This document shows, one piece after another, positions 34,527 through 43,282 of a stretch of 64,000 nt of DNA. The DNA lies in the NCBI GenBank assembly GCA_017993775.1, contig JAGOMA010000009.1, positions 1 to 64,000 on the forward strand, read 5' to 3'. The stretch's first letter is position 1; each line of letters starts with the position of its first letter. The stretch comes from Chloroflexota bacterium. Lineage in GTDB: Bacteria > Chloroflexota > Anaerolineae > Promineifilales > Promineifilaceae. Under the pieces are notes generated by a model. That model was not told where the DNA came from. It saw nothing but the letters and a program-made list of their open reading frames with translations, and ran no database searches. Position numbers and translations under genes: made by a program.

Positions 34527-37500
34527 TTACCATTGTTTGGGGTTGTATTGCCAGCAAAACCCGGCCGCCGGGCAGTAGGTTGGGCAGCCATCGGCGGGCG
34601 GTGTGGGAGTGAAACGGCCGTCACGAATCTGACGGACGGCGTTCCAGGCGTGGGCGACGGCCGTATCCATCGCCGCCGCCACGCCACCTTCCCCTGCCGC
34701 CAACTGGAAGGGGCTGGCTTCCGCCTGCTGAAAGTGCCAATAAAACCCATCGGCCACCTGTCCAAGTCCCAAAGTGTCCTGGGCGGCCCGGGCATACAAT
34801 GGCAGTTGCAGCTTTTTGCCCTCGGCAAAGGCGCGAGGGCTGAAGGCGGTTTTGCCGGCAGATTTGTAGTCGATGATGCGGATACGGCCGTCGGCCCGCT
34901 GGTCGATCCGGTCGATAAAACCGCGCAGGCACAGCCGGTCTGCGCCATCATGCAGCACCAGCGGCGGGTTGCCAGAGCCAAAAGCAGCTTCCGCCTGGTA
35001 AAAAACATACTCGCCCTGGGCCAAAAGCTCCACCGAGCGGGTAACGTTGTCGATGATTTCCTGGCGGGTTTGGGACCACCAGGGGGTTTCGCGGAAGCCT
35101 TGTTTGTCTGGGGCAGCGTCTAAAATGGGGGCGGCAACGGCCGTTACCAGTGCGCGCAAAGCCTCGGTGTCGCCGGTCGGCGGGGCATCTTTGGCCCACA
35201 GCTTTGCGGCCTGCTCAAAAATTTCGTGGTAAACCACCCCCAACTGGCGCACGTCCAATCCTTCAACCGGTTCCTGACGTGGTTCCAGCTTCATCACCGT
35301 CTGCAGAAAAAAGAGGAAGCCGCAGGTTTTGTAGGCTTCCAGGCGGCTGGCGCTCCAGAGATGATCCGGACCAAACCGGTCGGCCAGTTCTGCGGCCAGA
35401 ACGGACAGATCGCCTTCATGGATGGAGGTTTCGGCCTGCTGCCGTGTGTGCCAGATGTGGGCCGCCGCCTGAATGTGCTGCCAGACGGCCGTGTCCTGCG
35501 GCTGGACCAGAATCGCGCCATCGGGCAGGCTGACGGCCGTTTCCCACCATTCCGCCCAGGAAGCGGTTTCTGTCAGCGGCACAATGGCTTCGCTGGCAAT
35601 GGGCAGCGGTTCGGCATCCACCAGATGGCGCACAGCCTCCCAGTAAGGCGAGGCAACCCATTCCGCGCCATTATCGGCCAGGACGGGCCGCGTCAGCAGT
35701 AGTTTTTCCCTGGCGCGGGTGATGGCTTCATAAAAGAATTCCCGCTCTGCGCTTTGGGTGGTCAATTTTAGGGGAAAGCCAAAGCGCGCGCGCAGCGCCA
35801 GGCGGTCGGCGTCGCGCAGAAACGGGTCTTCGCTGAGGGTCGCCGGGAAGGAGCCTTCGCTCAGGCCCATCAGGACGACCGCCTGGAAGCTGAGGCCGCG
35901 GGCTTGTATGGCGTCGGCCACCAAAATTTCCGGCTGATCGGAGCGCAGGGGCAATTGAAAGTGGGCGGCGGCGACAGCGCCACTTAATTCGGCGTAAAAA
36001 TCGGCAAAGGTGACGGGACGGCGCTGTTCCACGGCTTCTTCTGCCCAGACCAGACCGCGCAAGATATCTTTGAGGGTACGCAGGGCTGCGATGTCGGCAA
36101 CGGCCGTGGCCGGGCTGCGGCGCGCCTGCGCCGTGATGCGCAGCGATGATTCACCTGGGTCTGAATCGGGCAGCGGGTCAGAATCGGGTCCGATAAGCGC
36201 CTCCAACCAACGGACAAATTCAAGCATGGTTGCCGCTGTGTCCGGCGGCTGGCTGATGGCCAGAAAATGGGCGAACTTTGTCTGCAGGGAGCGAACGATG
36301 GCAGCGGGAGACGGCCGTTGACCCTCTCCCTCGTCATCACGAAAATCAGTGGATTCGGCCGCAGTTAACGCCGCCGTAAAAGCCGCCGCCCACTGCGTCC
36401 GGCCGCGAATCACGCGCTGCTGCCGGGCCAGCGCATCCAGCGCGTCCGCATCGGCAGGTGTGACAGCCTCTGCCCCATCTTGCCAGGAAAAATAGGGAGA
36501 GCGCCAGGCGGCAATCACCGCGCGGCGCGGCAAATTGGCTTCGCCGCCGTCTTCGATGGGCAAATGCAGCCGCAGCAGCGACAACAGGGCGGCGATTGCC
36601 GGACTTTGCGCCAGGGGTTGTCCGTCTACCAGCCGAATGGGCAAACCAAATTCGGCGGCAATTTGCTGCACAAAAGGGCGATAGGCCGACATATCACGAG
36701 CCAGTAAGGCGACCTGATCTGGCGAGATGGCGTGCCACACAATCTGCTGCTTTAACCAACGGAGGGCGATGCGCGCCTCAGTAAATCGGTCTGGCGCTTC
36801 GCGCAGGAAGAGCGCTCCGGCATGAGGGCTGGCTGCGCCCGGTGGCATGGCGAAGATGTGGCGGGACAGATGGCGCAGAGTTGGATGGCGCATTGTGTGC
36901 AGTGGTATTTCTGGCAGCGGGCGGGCAATCATGCCCAAGGCCGCTTCCACTGCCGCCTTTGTGGCTTCGTAGCGCGGAAATGTGATTCGCTCGGCTTGCG
37001 TGAGCGTGACGATGCAGTTGCCTACCCGGTTGGCCAAAAGTTGCAAAAGCGTTAATTGTGCCGGCGTAAAATCATCAAACCCATCGACGATGAGCAGCGG
37101 CCAGTTGCGACAGGCGTCGGGCGCGCGTTCAGACAGTGCCTCGGCGGCTAACCAGTGCAGCCCTACCCGATCCGCCCAACCTTCTTTTTGCAGTTCGGTC
37201 TGATAGGCCGTGTAGAGGTCGGCCAGCTCTGTCAGCCGCGCTTCACTGCCTGATTGGGCGACGGCCGTGGCAAAATCGGCCAGCATAACCCGCGCGGATT
37301 TTAATTCGGCGATGAGTTTCTGGGTGACTTGAATGAAGCCGGTCTTGGTTTTGAGCGGCGCATAATGGCGAAGCTCCTGGCGATCGATGACCGTGCGCAG
37401 CAGGCGGTATTCCACCGGATTGCTGAGCTGCGTGTAGGCTTCCTTTGCTTCATTCAGGCAGGCCGCCGCCAATTGATCGAAAGTTAGAACATATACGCCG

Positions 37501-37673
37501 ATGGCCCCGCCGGCGGCCGCAAGTCGGCTGCGCCAGGCGCGCGCCTGGAGGCTAGTGGGCACGCATACACGAACCTGGGCCTGTTGGCTGCGGGCCATCT
37601 GCAAAGCGAGTTGGATGGTGTAGGCGGTTTTCCCGCCGGCTGCCGGAGCGATAAGGAGTTGTGGACTGGGCAT
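34527..37673 (-). CDS. addB: AddB-like subunit with Fe-S-stapled nuclease domain
   Basis: A protein of 1048 residues. It begins MPSPQLLIAPAAGGKTAYTI (Walker A APAAGGKT), with LLIVDGFDDFT as a Walker B-like segment, then degenerate helicase domains. The C-terminal nuclease has CLRGFIDRIDQ and IRIIDYKSAGK. The cysteine in YKTCGFLFF together with CPTYCPAAGFC near the end corresponds to the four-cysteine iron-sulfur staple of AddB, though the spacing of the last three is x3-x5. It is transcribed first, addA follows after 32 nt: the normal addBA order. The start at 37673 is preceded by GGGGA about 9 nt upstream; the longer frame is not supported. Confidence 0.85.
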   Translation of the reverse strand: MPSPQLLIAPAAGGKTAYTIQLALQMARSQQAQVRVCVPTSLQARAWRSRLAAAGGAIGVYVLTFDQLAAACLNEAKEAYTQLSNPVEYRLLRTVIDRQELRHYAPLKTKTGFIQVTQKLIAELKSARVMLADFATAVAQSGSEARLTELADLYTAYQTELQKEGWADRVGLHWLAAEALSERAPDACRNWPLLIVDGFDDFTPAQLTLLQLLANRVGNCIVTLTQAERITFPRYEATKAAVEAALGMIARPLPEIPLHTMRHPTLRHLSRHIFAMPPGAASPHAGALFLREAPDRFTEARIALRWLKQQIVWHAISPDQVALLARDMSAYRPFVQQIAAEFGLPIRLVDGQPLAQSPAIAALLSLLRLHLPIEDGGEANLPRRAVIAAWRSPYFSWQDGAEAVTPADADALDALARQQRVIRGRTQWAAAFTAALTAAESTDFRDDEGEGQRPSPAAIVRSLQTKFAHFLAISQPPDTAATMLEFVRWLEALIGPDSDPLPDSDPGESSLRITAQARRSPATAVADIAALRTLKDILRGLVWAEEAVEQRRPVTFADFYAELSGAVAAAHFQLPLRSDQPEILVADAIQARGLSFQAVVLMGLSEGSFPATLSEDPFLRDADRLALRARFGFPLKLTTQSAEREFFYEAITRAREKLLLTRPVLADNGAEWVASPYWEAVRHLVDAEPLPIASEAIVPLTETASWAEWWETAVSLPDGAILVQPQDTAVWQHIQAAAHIWHTRQQAETSIHEGDLSVLAAELADRFGPDHLWSASRLEAYKTCGFLFFLQTVMKLEPRQEPVEGLDVRQLGVVYHEIFEQAAKLWAKDAPPTGDTEALRALVTAVAAPILDAAPDKQGFRETPWWSQTRQEIIDNVTRSVELLAQGEYVFYQAEAAFGSGNPPLVLHDGADRLCLRGFIDRIDQRADGRIRIIDYKSAGKTAFSPRAFAEGKKLQLPLYARAAQDTLGLGQVADGFYWHFQQAEASPFQLAAGEGGVAAAMDTAVAHAWNAVRQIRDGRFTPTPPADGCPTYCPAAGFCWQYNPKQW

Positions 37674-37839
37674 GATCAATTTCCCCGTGTTTCTGCGCCT
37701 TGAATTTTTAATTGACTGTGTGGCAATTATATGGGTGGTTTGGCTTGCCGGGCAAGGCGATAGGTGTGAGAGGATAGCGCGTGGTCGGGATGGTGTTACG
37801 TTTTTTGTAACTCGCGTTCCGTTTAGTGTGTCATTGGCT

Positions 37840-38402
37840 TGGGTCAAAGGAAACAATCCCCGCCAATACATTAAGGAAGGCCGCTACGATAAGACGAAGC
37901 AGCCGACGGGGGATGTGGATTGTAAGTTGGGCGACAAAAAACAACATAACCGCCTGGTGACAACACCAGCAAAGGAAGGTACACCGGCTGAAACCATAGC
38001 GCTGAAAGACAAAGAATTTTACTGGGGATATGCTTCTGGTGCGGTGGTCACAAAGTTGTCCAACTGGGGCGAGTTTGTCCTGGCTGAGATGACCCAGACC
38101 TTTGATACGGCCGATGTCCGCTACTTCTTTCCGCTGATGGACCAGGTGGAAAAACGTCTTGGTTTTCGTCCTCTATTTGCTGCGTTGGACGCTGCTTTTG
38201 ACGCTTTCTACATCTATCAGTATTTCCACAATGAAGCTCATGATGGCTTTGTTGCTGTTCTCCTTAAGCAGCCGAATAGTCAACCATGCCAATTTGATGC
38301 TCAGGGCCAGCCGTTGTGTGCAGCGGACTTGCCGATGCCCGTGCGCAAGTTGTACACCGACAATACGAAAGCCATTATGGGGTTCCCGACTACAGGACTA
38401 CC
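37840..38402 (+). pseudogene. DDE transposase fragment
   Basis: An open frame contains VKGNNPRQYIKEGRYDKTKQ, then YWGYASGAVVTKLSNWGEFV, then VRYFFPLMDQVEKRLGFRP and LDAAFDAFYIYQYF. These blocks match from memory the central DDE part of a transposase family that is common in Chloroflexota and Cyanobacteria (IS1182/IS4-like). N-terminal and C-terminal parts and the terminal repeats are lacking. The frame upstream (37672-37839) has no transposase similarity, and downstream it runs into the cas4 remnant. No exact ACGGCCGT lies within, in line with foreign origin. Confidence 0.7.
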
Positions 38403-38407
38403 AGACT

Positions 38408-38873
38408 ATGGACCAAGACCCCTTCACCTTCTGCGTGATTGACCTGAAGCAATACGTGTACTGCCCGCGCATTTTGTATTACCAGACAGTGCTGCCGGAT
38501 GTGCGCCCCATCACCTATAAAATGGAGGTCGGGGGTGCTGGATATGCTCATCGAGACGGAGACAGAGCGAATCCCCGTAGATTACAAGGATTCCAAGAAG
38601 GTGGGGACGCATTTCAAGATGCAGGTGTTGGCTTACGGCCGTTTCCTGCAAATGCTCCACCCCGACAAACCCGTCCGGCGCGGTTTCCTCTACCTCATCC
38701 CCACCCGCGAAGCTGTGCCGGTTCCGTTCACCGCCCATCTCCAGCGCCAGCTAGACAAAGCGTTGACGCAGATGACCGCCATTGCCCAGGCACAGCAGCT
38801 ACCGGCCCCGCCCGACACACTCGCTCGCTGCGTGGATTGCGAGTTTCGCCGCTTTTGTAACGATGTGCTTTGA
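38408..38873 (+). pseudogene. cas4: Cas4 nuclease gene with internal deletion and frameshift
   Basis: Starting with the ATG at 38408 the frame reads VIDLKQYVYCPRILYYQTVL and PDVRPITYKMEVG, the N-terminus of Cas4 with its first cluster cysteine. At about 38530 the sequence changes frame without any stop-rich gap. It then continues GVLDMLIETETERIPVDYKD and, at the end, CVDCEFRRFCNDV, which are the nuclease motifs II-III and the three C-terminal cysteines. Some 60 residues between these parts are gone. The product cannot be made as one protein. Cas4 normally helps to choose and trim CRISPR spacers, but no other cas gene or CRISPR array is seen in the window. Confidence 0.78.
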
Positions 38874-38974
38874 ATCCTGACCGGCCAACCTGGCGGACTT
38901 TAATCAACCGGCCGGTACGCCCATTTGCCGCCATTGCCCCAAAGATGACGAAGAGCCGCCAAAACGGGGGTAGC

Positions 38975-39355
38975 CTACGGCATCACAGCAATCAGCGCCT
39001 CGCGCAGCGCCTCGGCTGAAACAGGGCCTAAAAACCGTTCAGTTATCACATCGTCCTGAGCGAGCACAACGGACGATGGATGGCCGCGCACGCCAAGCTG
39101 CTCCTGAATCCGTTCATTCTCCGGCTCATAGGCATTCAGGCGGACAACCGTGACCTGGTTGGAAAACTCTAGCTCTATCCCATTCACGATGGGGGCAAAT
39201 TGCAGTCAGGGCGCTCAGTTATCGGTGTAAAACACGATGAGCGCCGGTCCATGAATGCCTACATCTACTTTGTCTGGGTTAGGCTGTTCGGCGCAGGCCG
39301 TGATACTCAGGAGGATGAGCACGGCCGTTACCCACAAAAACCATTTCGCTTTCAT
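38975..39355 (-). CDS. Thioredoxin-like lipoprotein with two in-frame TGA codons (putative UxPU selenoprotein)
   Basis: One continuous frame of 126 codons. It starts MKAKWFLWVTAVLILLSITA-C, a lipoprotein signal with lipid-bearing Cys21, and has AGGA 9 nt upstream. The thioredoxin strand ALIVFYTDN (38-46) is followed by TGA (39215-39217), Ala, Pro, TGA (39206-39208), then LQFAPIVNGIELE and VTVVRLNAYEPENE, GVRGHPSSVVL (cis-Pro) and the last helix to a TAG. The two TGA codons sit exactly at the two cysteines of the usual C-x-P-C redox site. If read as selenocysteine, the product is a UAPU thiol/selenol oxidoreductase on the outer membrane face. A pseudogene with two Cys-to-stop changes is the alternative. 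No frameshift or other stop is present. Confidence 0.6.
39179..39193 (-). promoter_or_regulatory. SECIS-like hairpin after the second TGA
   Basis: On the coding (minus) strand CCCAT, loop CGTGA, ATGGG form a 5-bp stem. It begins 12 nt after the second TGA and 21 nt after the first, and the loop has a G in its second position. Bacterial SECIS elements are short hairpins within about 16-37 nt after the UGA with a G early in the loop. The stem is short, so this is only consistent with a SECIS, not proof. Confidence 0.35.
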
Positions 39356-39503
39356 AACATCATTCCTATATGGTCTGTCCTAATCAATTATTCCGCTCGC
39401 CGCTGCTCACGCAAGGTGGCTTCCCATTGGAAGGTCTGGTTTTCTAACTGTGGCTCTACGATCACCACAACCCACAACCGATGCTCTCTGGCAGCGCCCA
39501 TTC

Positions 39504-41228
39504 TCATGCTTGCTTCAAGTCCGGCTGCAACAAACAAACGATCATTTCTGTCCCAATACCCAACTCCGACTTGATTTGCAGCCGTGCCCCAATCGCCTCC
39601 GCCCGTTCCTGCACCCCCAACAGCCCAAAATGCCCTGCCGGAGCCATCTCCGCCGGACTTTCTGGCTGCACAAACCCCAGGCCATCATCACAAACCCTCA
39701 GACACACCTGGGTATCGGTGAATTCCAGGCCAACGGCCGCCGTTTTAGCCTGAGCATGTCGGGCAACGTTGTTTAATCCTTCCTGAGCAATGCGATACAA
39801 CGCCAATTCCACCGCAGGCGGCAGGCGGTGTTCTTTGCCCACTGTATGAAAGGAAACCGGCACCCCCATCGCCTGGTTCATATCATGGGCCAACATCTTT
39901 AGGGCAGGGATCAGGCCCAAATCTTCCAGGTAAATCGGCCGTAAATCCCGCGTCAGGCGGCGCAGGTCGGCCACAATTTGTTCGGCCATTTGCTGCATCG
40001 TAGACAGTCTGGCGGCGCTTGCCTCGTCCGACGCAGACATTTGGGCCAGCTGAATACGCTGGTTGAGGGCGATAAGCGACTGAATGGTGTCATCGTGCAA
40101 GTCGCGGGCCAGCCGGCGGCGCTCTTCTTCCTGACCGGCTGTAATCGCATCCAGATACCCCCGCAAGCTTTGCTGGGCCAACTGTACCTTGCGCGCCATA
40201 TGAATCAACTCGGTTTGTAAGCGCTGAATCTCATGGATGCCTCCCACCGGTTCTTCAATGGCCGCAAAATCACCCCAGCCCAATTCTGTTGCCTTTTGCT
40301 CTAACGATTGCAGCGGCTGCACCACCTGGCGCACGCCAAACCACAGAGCCACCAGGGCGATCACCAGCACAGGAATGAGGATAAGCGGGGCCATTTCGGT
40401 GGTCCGCAGCAAAGGATCAGACACTTCCCGCCATGGTTCGGCAATCACCAGCGCCCAACTGACTGGCGTGATGGGGCTAAAGGCCACCACATATTCATCG
40501 CCGGCTTCGGTGAGATACGTGGCGCCGCTTTCGCCCCGCAAAGCATCGGCGACGCCGGGGTGCTGTTGGGGCGGCATGTTGGTCCAGGGAGGAGTTCCTG
40601 TCTGGTACAAAATGTCGCCCTCGGCCGTAACAACATAAGCGGCGGCCTGCTCGCCGCTGCCAAAAATATCGGCCAAGGCCCGACGCGAAAGGGCTGCGGA
40701 GGAGAATGCGCCAACGGCCGTAACCCCATCCACAGTCGCCGCCACAAACGTTAATTCCTGACCACTCGCCGGATCGACAAATGCGGGCAAAAAATAGGCC
40801 TCCCCATCAGCCGGGGCAAACGGCAAAGCGCTCAGGCGCTCGCTCATGGTGCGCGTTTGCCAAATATCCGCGTCATTGGCAGATGCCAGCAGGTCGCCAT
40901 CTCCCGAAAACAGGGCAATGCCGCCTTCAAAATCAGGCAGTAGATAAGCCGCATCGGCCAGAGCATGTTCCGGGCCAACAGTGTTGGCCGCCTGCAAAGC
41001 CACACTACGGATAGCCGATTGGCGGTGGTTAATTTGTTCGGTTATGGCGGCAGCGGCGGCACGGGTGGCGCGTTCATCGCGTTCGCCAACCATCGTGCGC
41101 ATGGCCCGTTGGTGCAACCCCAGACTGCCAAAAGCAATGATAAGCAGCAGCACAGTCAGCGGTAAGACGGTAATGATAAATAGCTGCAGCGGCAAATTGG
41201 AGATACTGGGCCAGCGGCGAGGTTTCAA
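39504..41228 (-). CDS. NarL-type sensor histidine kinase with extracellular cache domain
   Basis: A protein of 574 residues. TM1 about 13-35; a long outer region of 36-280 with dCache features (GGIALFSGDGDLLASAND; AAYVVTAEGDILYQTG; VSWALVIAEPW); TM2 about 285-305; a HAMP-like coiled segment. The HisKA_3 motif is RRRLARDLHDDTIQSLIAL, and the HATPase has EGLNNVARHA, DDGLGF and FGLLGVQERAEAIG. The start is a TTG (41226-41228) overlapping the TGA of the regulator gene in TTGA, with GGAG about 9 nt upstream. Partner of that regulator; the external ligand is unknown. Confidence 0.9.
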   Translation of the reverse strand: MKPRRWPSISNLPLQLFIITVLPLTVLLLIIAFGSLGLHQRAMRTMVGERDERATRAAAAAITEQINHRQSAIRSVALQAANTVGPEHALADAAYLLPDFEGGIALFSGDGDLLASANDADIWQTRTMSERLSALPFAPADGEAYFLPAFVDPASGQELTFVAATVDGVTAVGAFSSAALSRRALADIFGSGEQAAAYVVTAEGDILYQTGTPPWTNMPPQQHPGVADALRGESGATYLTEAGDEYVVAFSPITPVSWALVIAEPWREVSDPLLRTTEMAPLILIPVLVIALVALWFGVRQVVQPLQSLEQKATELGWGDFAAIEEPVGGIHEIQRLQTELIHMARKVQLAQQSLRGYLDAITAGQEEERRRLARDLHDDTIQSLIALNQRIQLAQMSASDEASAARLSTMQQMAEQIVADLRRLTRDLRPIYLEDLGLIPALKMLAHDMNQAMGVPVSFHTVGKEHRLPPAVELALYRIAQEGLNNVARHAQAKTAAVGLEFTDTQVCLRVCDDGLGFVQPESPAEMAPAGHFGLLGVQERAEAIGARLQIKSELGIGTEMIVCLLQPDLKQA

Positions 41229-41887
41229 CCTGTAATCTCCGATGGGATCAGACCAAGCGACACGGCCTTCATGACTGCTTCGGTGCGGCTGCTGGCCTCT
41301 AATTTTTGGTACGTTTTGGCCAGATGGCCTTGTACTGTCCGATCGCTGATGCCCAACTGCACGCCAATCGCTTTGTTGGTGTATCCCTTGCTGGCCAAGG
41401 CCAACACTTCCAATTCGCGTTCGGTAAGCTCTTCATGACCTGGCAGGTCGGCGGCGGCGCGGCCGGCAATATGGGCAATTAACCGGCTGGCAATCGCCGG
41501 GTCCAGTGCCGATTTGCCTTCATGGACATCGCGTACAGCCTGTACGATGCTGGGTGGGGAAGCGGTTTTGAGAACGTACCCGTTGGCGCCGGCTTCCAAA
41601 ACAGCTAAGACGTATGGGTCATCGTCATAGGCGGTGAGCACCAGGACGCCAACTTCTGGGTAGTTGGCGCGTACCCAGCGCGTCACTTCGATGCCGGTGG
41701 CTTTGGGCATTTGGATATCCAATACGGCTACATCTGGTATGTGGCGGGCGATAAGGTCGCGGGCCATTTCGCCATCTTCGGCTTCGGCGATGATGAGGAG
41801 ATCGCTGGCTTGTTCTAAAAATTGACGGATGCCCGCACGGACCACTGCGTGGTCATCGGCCAGTAAAACACGAATGAGGTTGCTCAT
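41225..41887 (-). CDS. NarL/FixJ-family response regulator
   Basis: A protein of 220 residues with Asp57 in VAVLDIQMP, Thr in LVLTAYDDD, Lys in YVLKTA and a LuxR-type helix-turn-helix (LTERELEVLALASKGYTNKAIGVQLGISDRTVQGHLAKTYQKL). AAAGG lies about 6 nt before the ATG. It is encoded before its kinase partner. The divergent region in front of it holds candidate operators for the envelope-protein operon (42084-42144). Confidence 0.92.
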   Translation of the reverse strand: MSNLIRVLLADDHAVVRAGIRQFLEQASDLLIIAEAEDGEMARDLIARHIPDVAVLDIQMPKATGIEVTRWVRANYPEVGVLVLTAYDDDPYVLAVLEAGANGYVLKTASPPSIVQAVRDVHEGKSALDPAIASRLIAHIAGRAAADLPGHEELTERELEVLALASKGYTNKAIGVQLGISDRTVQGHLAKTYQKLEASSRTEAVMKAVSLGLIPSEITG

Positions 41888-42230
41888 GGCGGCCTTTGTT
41901 CTGAAGGGTTCTGATGGTAAACCGATGGGTTGGAAGGTGTGAAGGCGTCATCGGAAGATAGGGATAAACGGTAGCGGCAAATGGACCGCCAGTCAACAAG
42001 GATTTATGGGATGTTGAAGGAACGATGGGATTATTGCGCAAGACGGCCGTATCAACCAGAGCCAAATACCCGGCAAGGTATAGGCCATTTGGCTTATGGC
42101 AAAATGACATTTGTCACCTGTTTATGGGTGATAGGCCATTTGGCGCTACTGGCTCGCGTGGTTCTTCTTTATGCTGGTGACAACAATAAAGTTGTCATTG
42201 GGTGACTCGATATCACCAAAGGAGGTTTTG
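41888..42230. promoter_or_regulatory. Divergent control region with repeated GCCATTTGGC
   Basis: This 343-nt stretch has no gene. GCCATTTGGC occurs at 42084-42093 and 42135-42144, each preceded by ATAG, so a 14-nt direct repeat lies 51 nt apart. Between them ATGACATTTGTCACC (42104-42118) resembles a CRP/FNR-type half-site pair and the second site in front of the hydrogenase operon. A third GCCATTTGGC lies at 43869 before the cupredoxin gene. They may be operators of one regulator for both envelope-protein units. Confidence 0.45.
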
Positions 42231-42803
42231 ATGAAAGCGAAACATCGACAGGGATACGGCCGTAAACAAACCGGCCAAAAACGCATCTGGATACCACTAG
42301 CATTGCTGATCGCCGGGTTATTATTGTTGAGCTACAGCCTCATCAGTCAGGCAAATAGCCCATCCGCCGGAACCACCGCGTACACGCAGGCAGATGTGAC
42401 TGTGGCCCAGCCTATTGTTGCTGTACATGAAATGAACGACGGGCCACCCATCCCCTTCTTGCCCAAAAATCAGCCCCAACCCGATATTCAGATTCCCGAA
42501 ACCTTTTACGATTTGGGCACAATTGGCCCGCGTGATGTGGTGGAGCAATCGTTTATTATTCGCAACACGGGCAACGCCCCATTGACGATCAGCCGGGCTT
42601 ACACGACTTGCGGCTGCACGACGGCCGAAATCTCGGCCAGTATTATTCCGCCGGGCAAAGTGGCAACTGTCAGGCTTATTTTTGACGCCGGATTCCACGA
42701 GACAGCGGGCCAGACGGTTCGCCGTGGATTGATTATTGAAAACAATGATCCTGAACAGTCTCAGGCTGAGGTGTGGATTCAGGCAAATGTACGATCCCAG
42801 TGA
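42231..42803 (+). CDS. Membrane-anchored DUF1573 protein
   Basis: A protein of 190 residues with one N-terminal membrane helix (about 20-40) and an outer Ig-like DUF1573 domain (about 85-190): FYDLGTIGPRDVVEQSFIIRNTGNAPLTI, then the hallmark TTCGCTTA and a final QAEVWIQANV. The function of the domain is unknown; the paired cysteines of C-G-C could bind metal or form a disulfide. AAAGGAGG is 5 nt before the ATG, so the longer frame is not used. First gene of an operon with the PCYCGC and the second DUF1573 protein. Confidence 0.85.
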   Translation: MKAKHRQGYGRKQTGQKRIWIPLALLIAGLLLLSYSLISQANSPSAGTTAYTQADVTVAQPIVAVHEMNDGPPIPFLPKNQPQPDIQIPETFYDLGTIGPRDVVEQSFIIRNTGNAPLTISRAYTTCGCTTAEISASIIPPGKVATVRLIFDAGFHETAGQTVRRGLIIENNDPEQSQAEVWIQANVRSQ

Positions 42804-42814
42804 GAGGTGATCCC

Positions 42815-43282
42815 ATGAAACGACTATTTTCTTTGTGGCTAATATTTTTATTGATGACCGGGTTTGTTTTGACCGGATGTGGGGGAAGTGGGCGGGGAAC
42901 GGCCGTTGCCCACAATCACCCCATGGCTGCCTTAGACACGATGCCCATAGAAGTCCAGCGCTCCGGACGCAAGATGCAAGAAGCTTACCAATTCGCCGTC
43001 GCCAATCCACAGGTTGTAGACAATATCCCGTGCTACTGCGGCTGCGCCAGCATGGGGCATACGTCCAACTATGATTGTTACGTGGCTGGCATCACAGAGA
43101 GCGGCGATACACAGTTTGATGAACACGCTCAGTATTGTTCCATCTGCCTCGATATTACCCAGGATACGATGCACATGATGGACGAAGGCAAAACAACGGC
43201 CGATATATTCACGCAAATCGAGCTGGATTATGCCCGTTTTGGCCCACCCACTGTAAAACTCGAGGCCGGACAAACATCATGA
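42815..43282 (+). CDS. PCYCGC-motif lipoprotein
   Basis: A protein of 155 residues with a lipobox FVLTGC (lipid-bearing Cys about 20). The core has YQFAVANPQVVDNIPCYCGC, then HTSNYDCYV, then AQYCSICLDITQDTMHMM: six to seven cysteines and several His and Met. It belongs to the PCYCGC family (PF13798), whose function is unknown. The cysteine pattern suggests metal handling or disulfide exchange. AGAGG is near the ATG at 42815. It is placed between two DUF1573 genes with a 4-nt overlap to the second. Confidence 0.82.
   Translation: MKRLFSLWLIFLLMTGFVLTGCGGSGRGTAVAHNHPMAALDTMPIEVQRSGRKMQEAYQFAVANPQVVDNIPCYCGCASMGHTSNYDCYVAGITESGDTQFDEHAQYCSICLDITQDTMHMMDEGKTTADIFTQIELDYARFGPPTVKLEAGQTS

Noticed and set aside
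38159-38860. 233-codon plus-strand frame across the transposase and cas4 remnants
   Set aside because: It crosses both fragments in a wrong frame for most of its length, apart from a short stretch of Cas4; not a real gene.
38975-39355. TGA read as tryptophan (alternative genetic code)
   Set aside because: TGA is the working stop in many genes here, for example in ATGA and GTGA overlaps at 970, 13925, 28280 and 60212.
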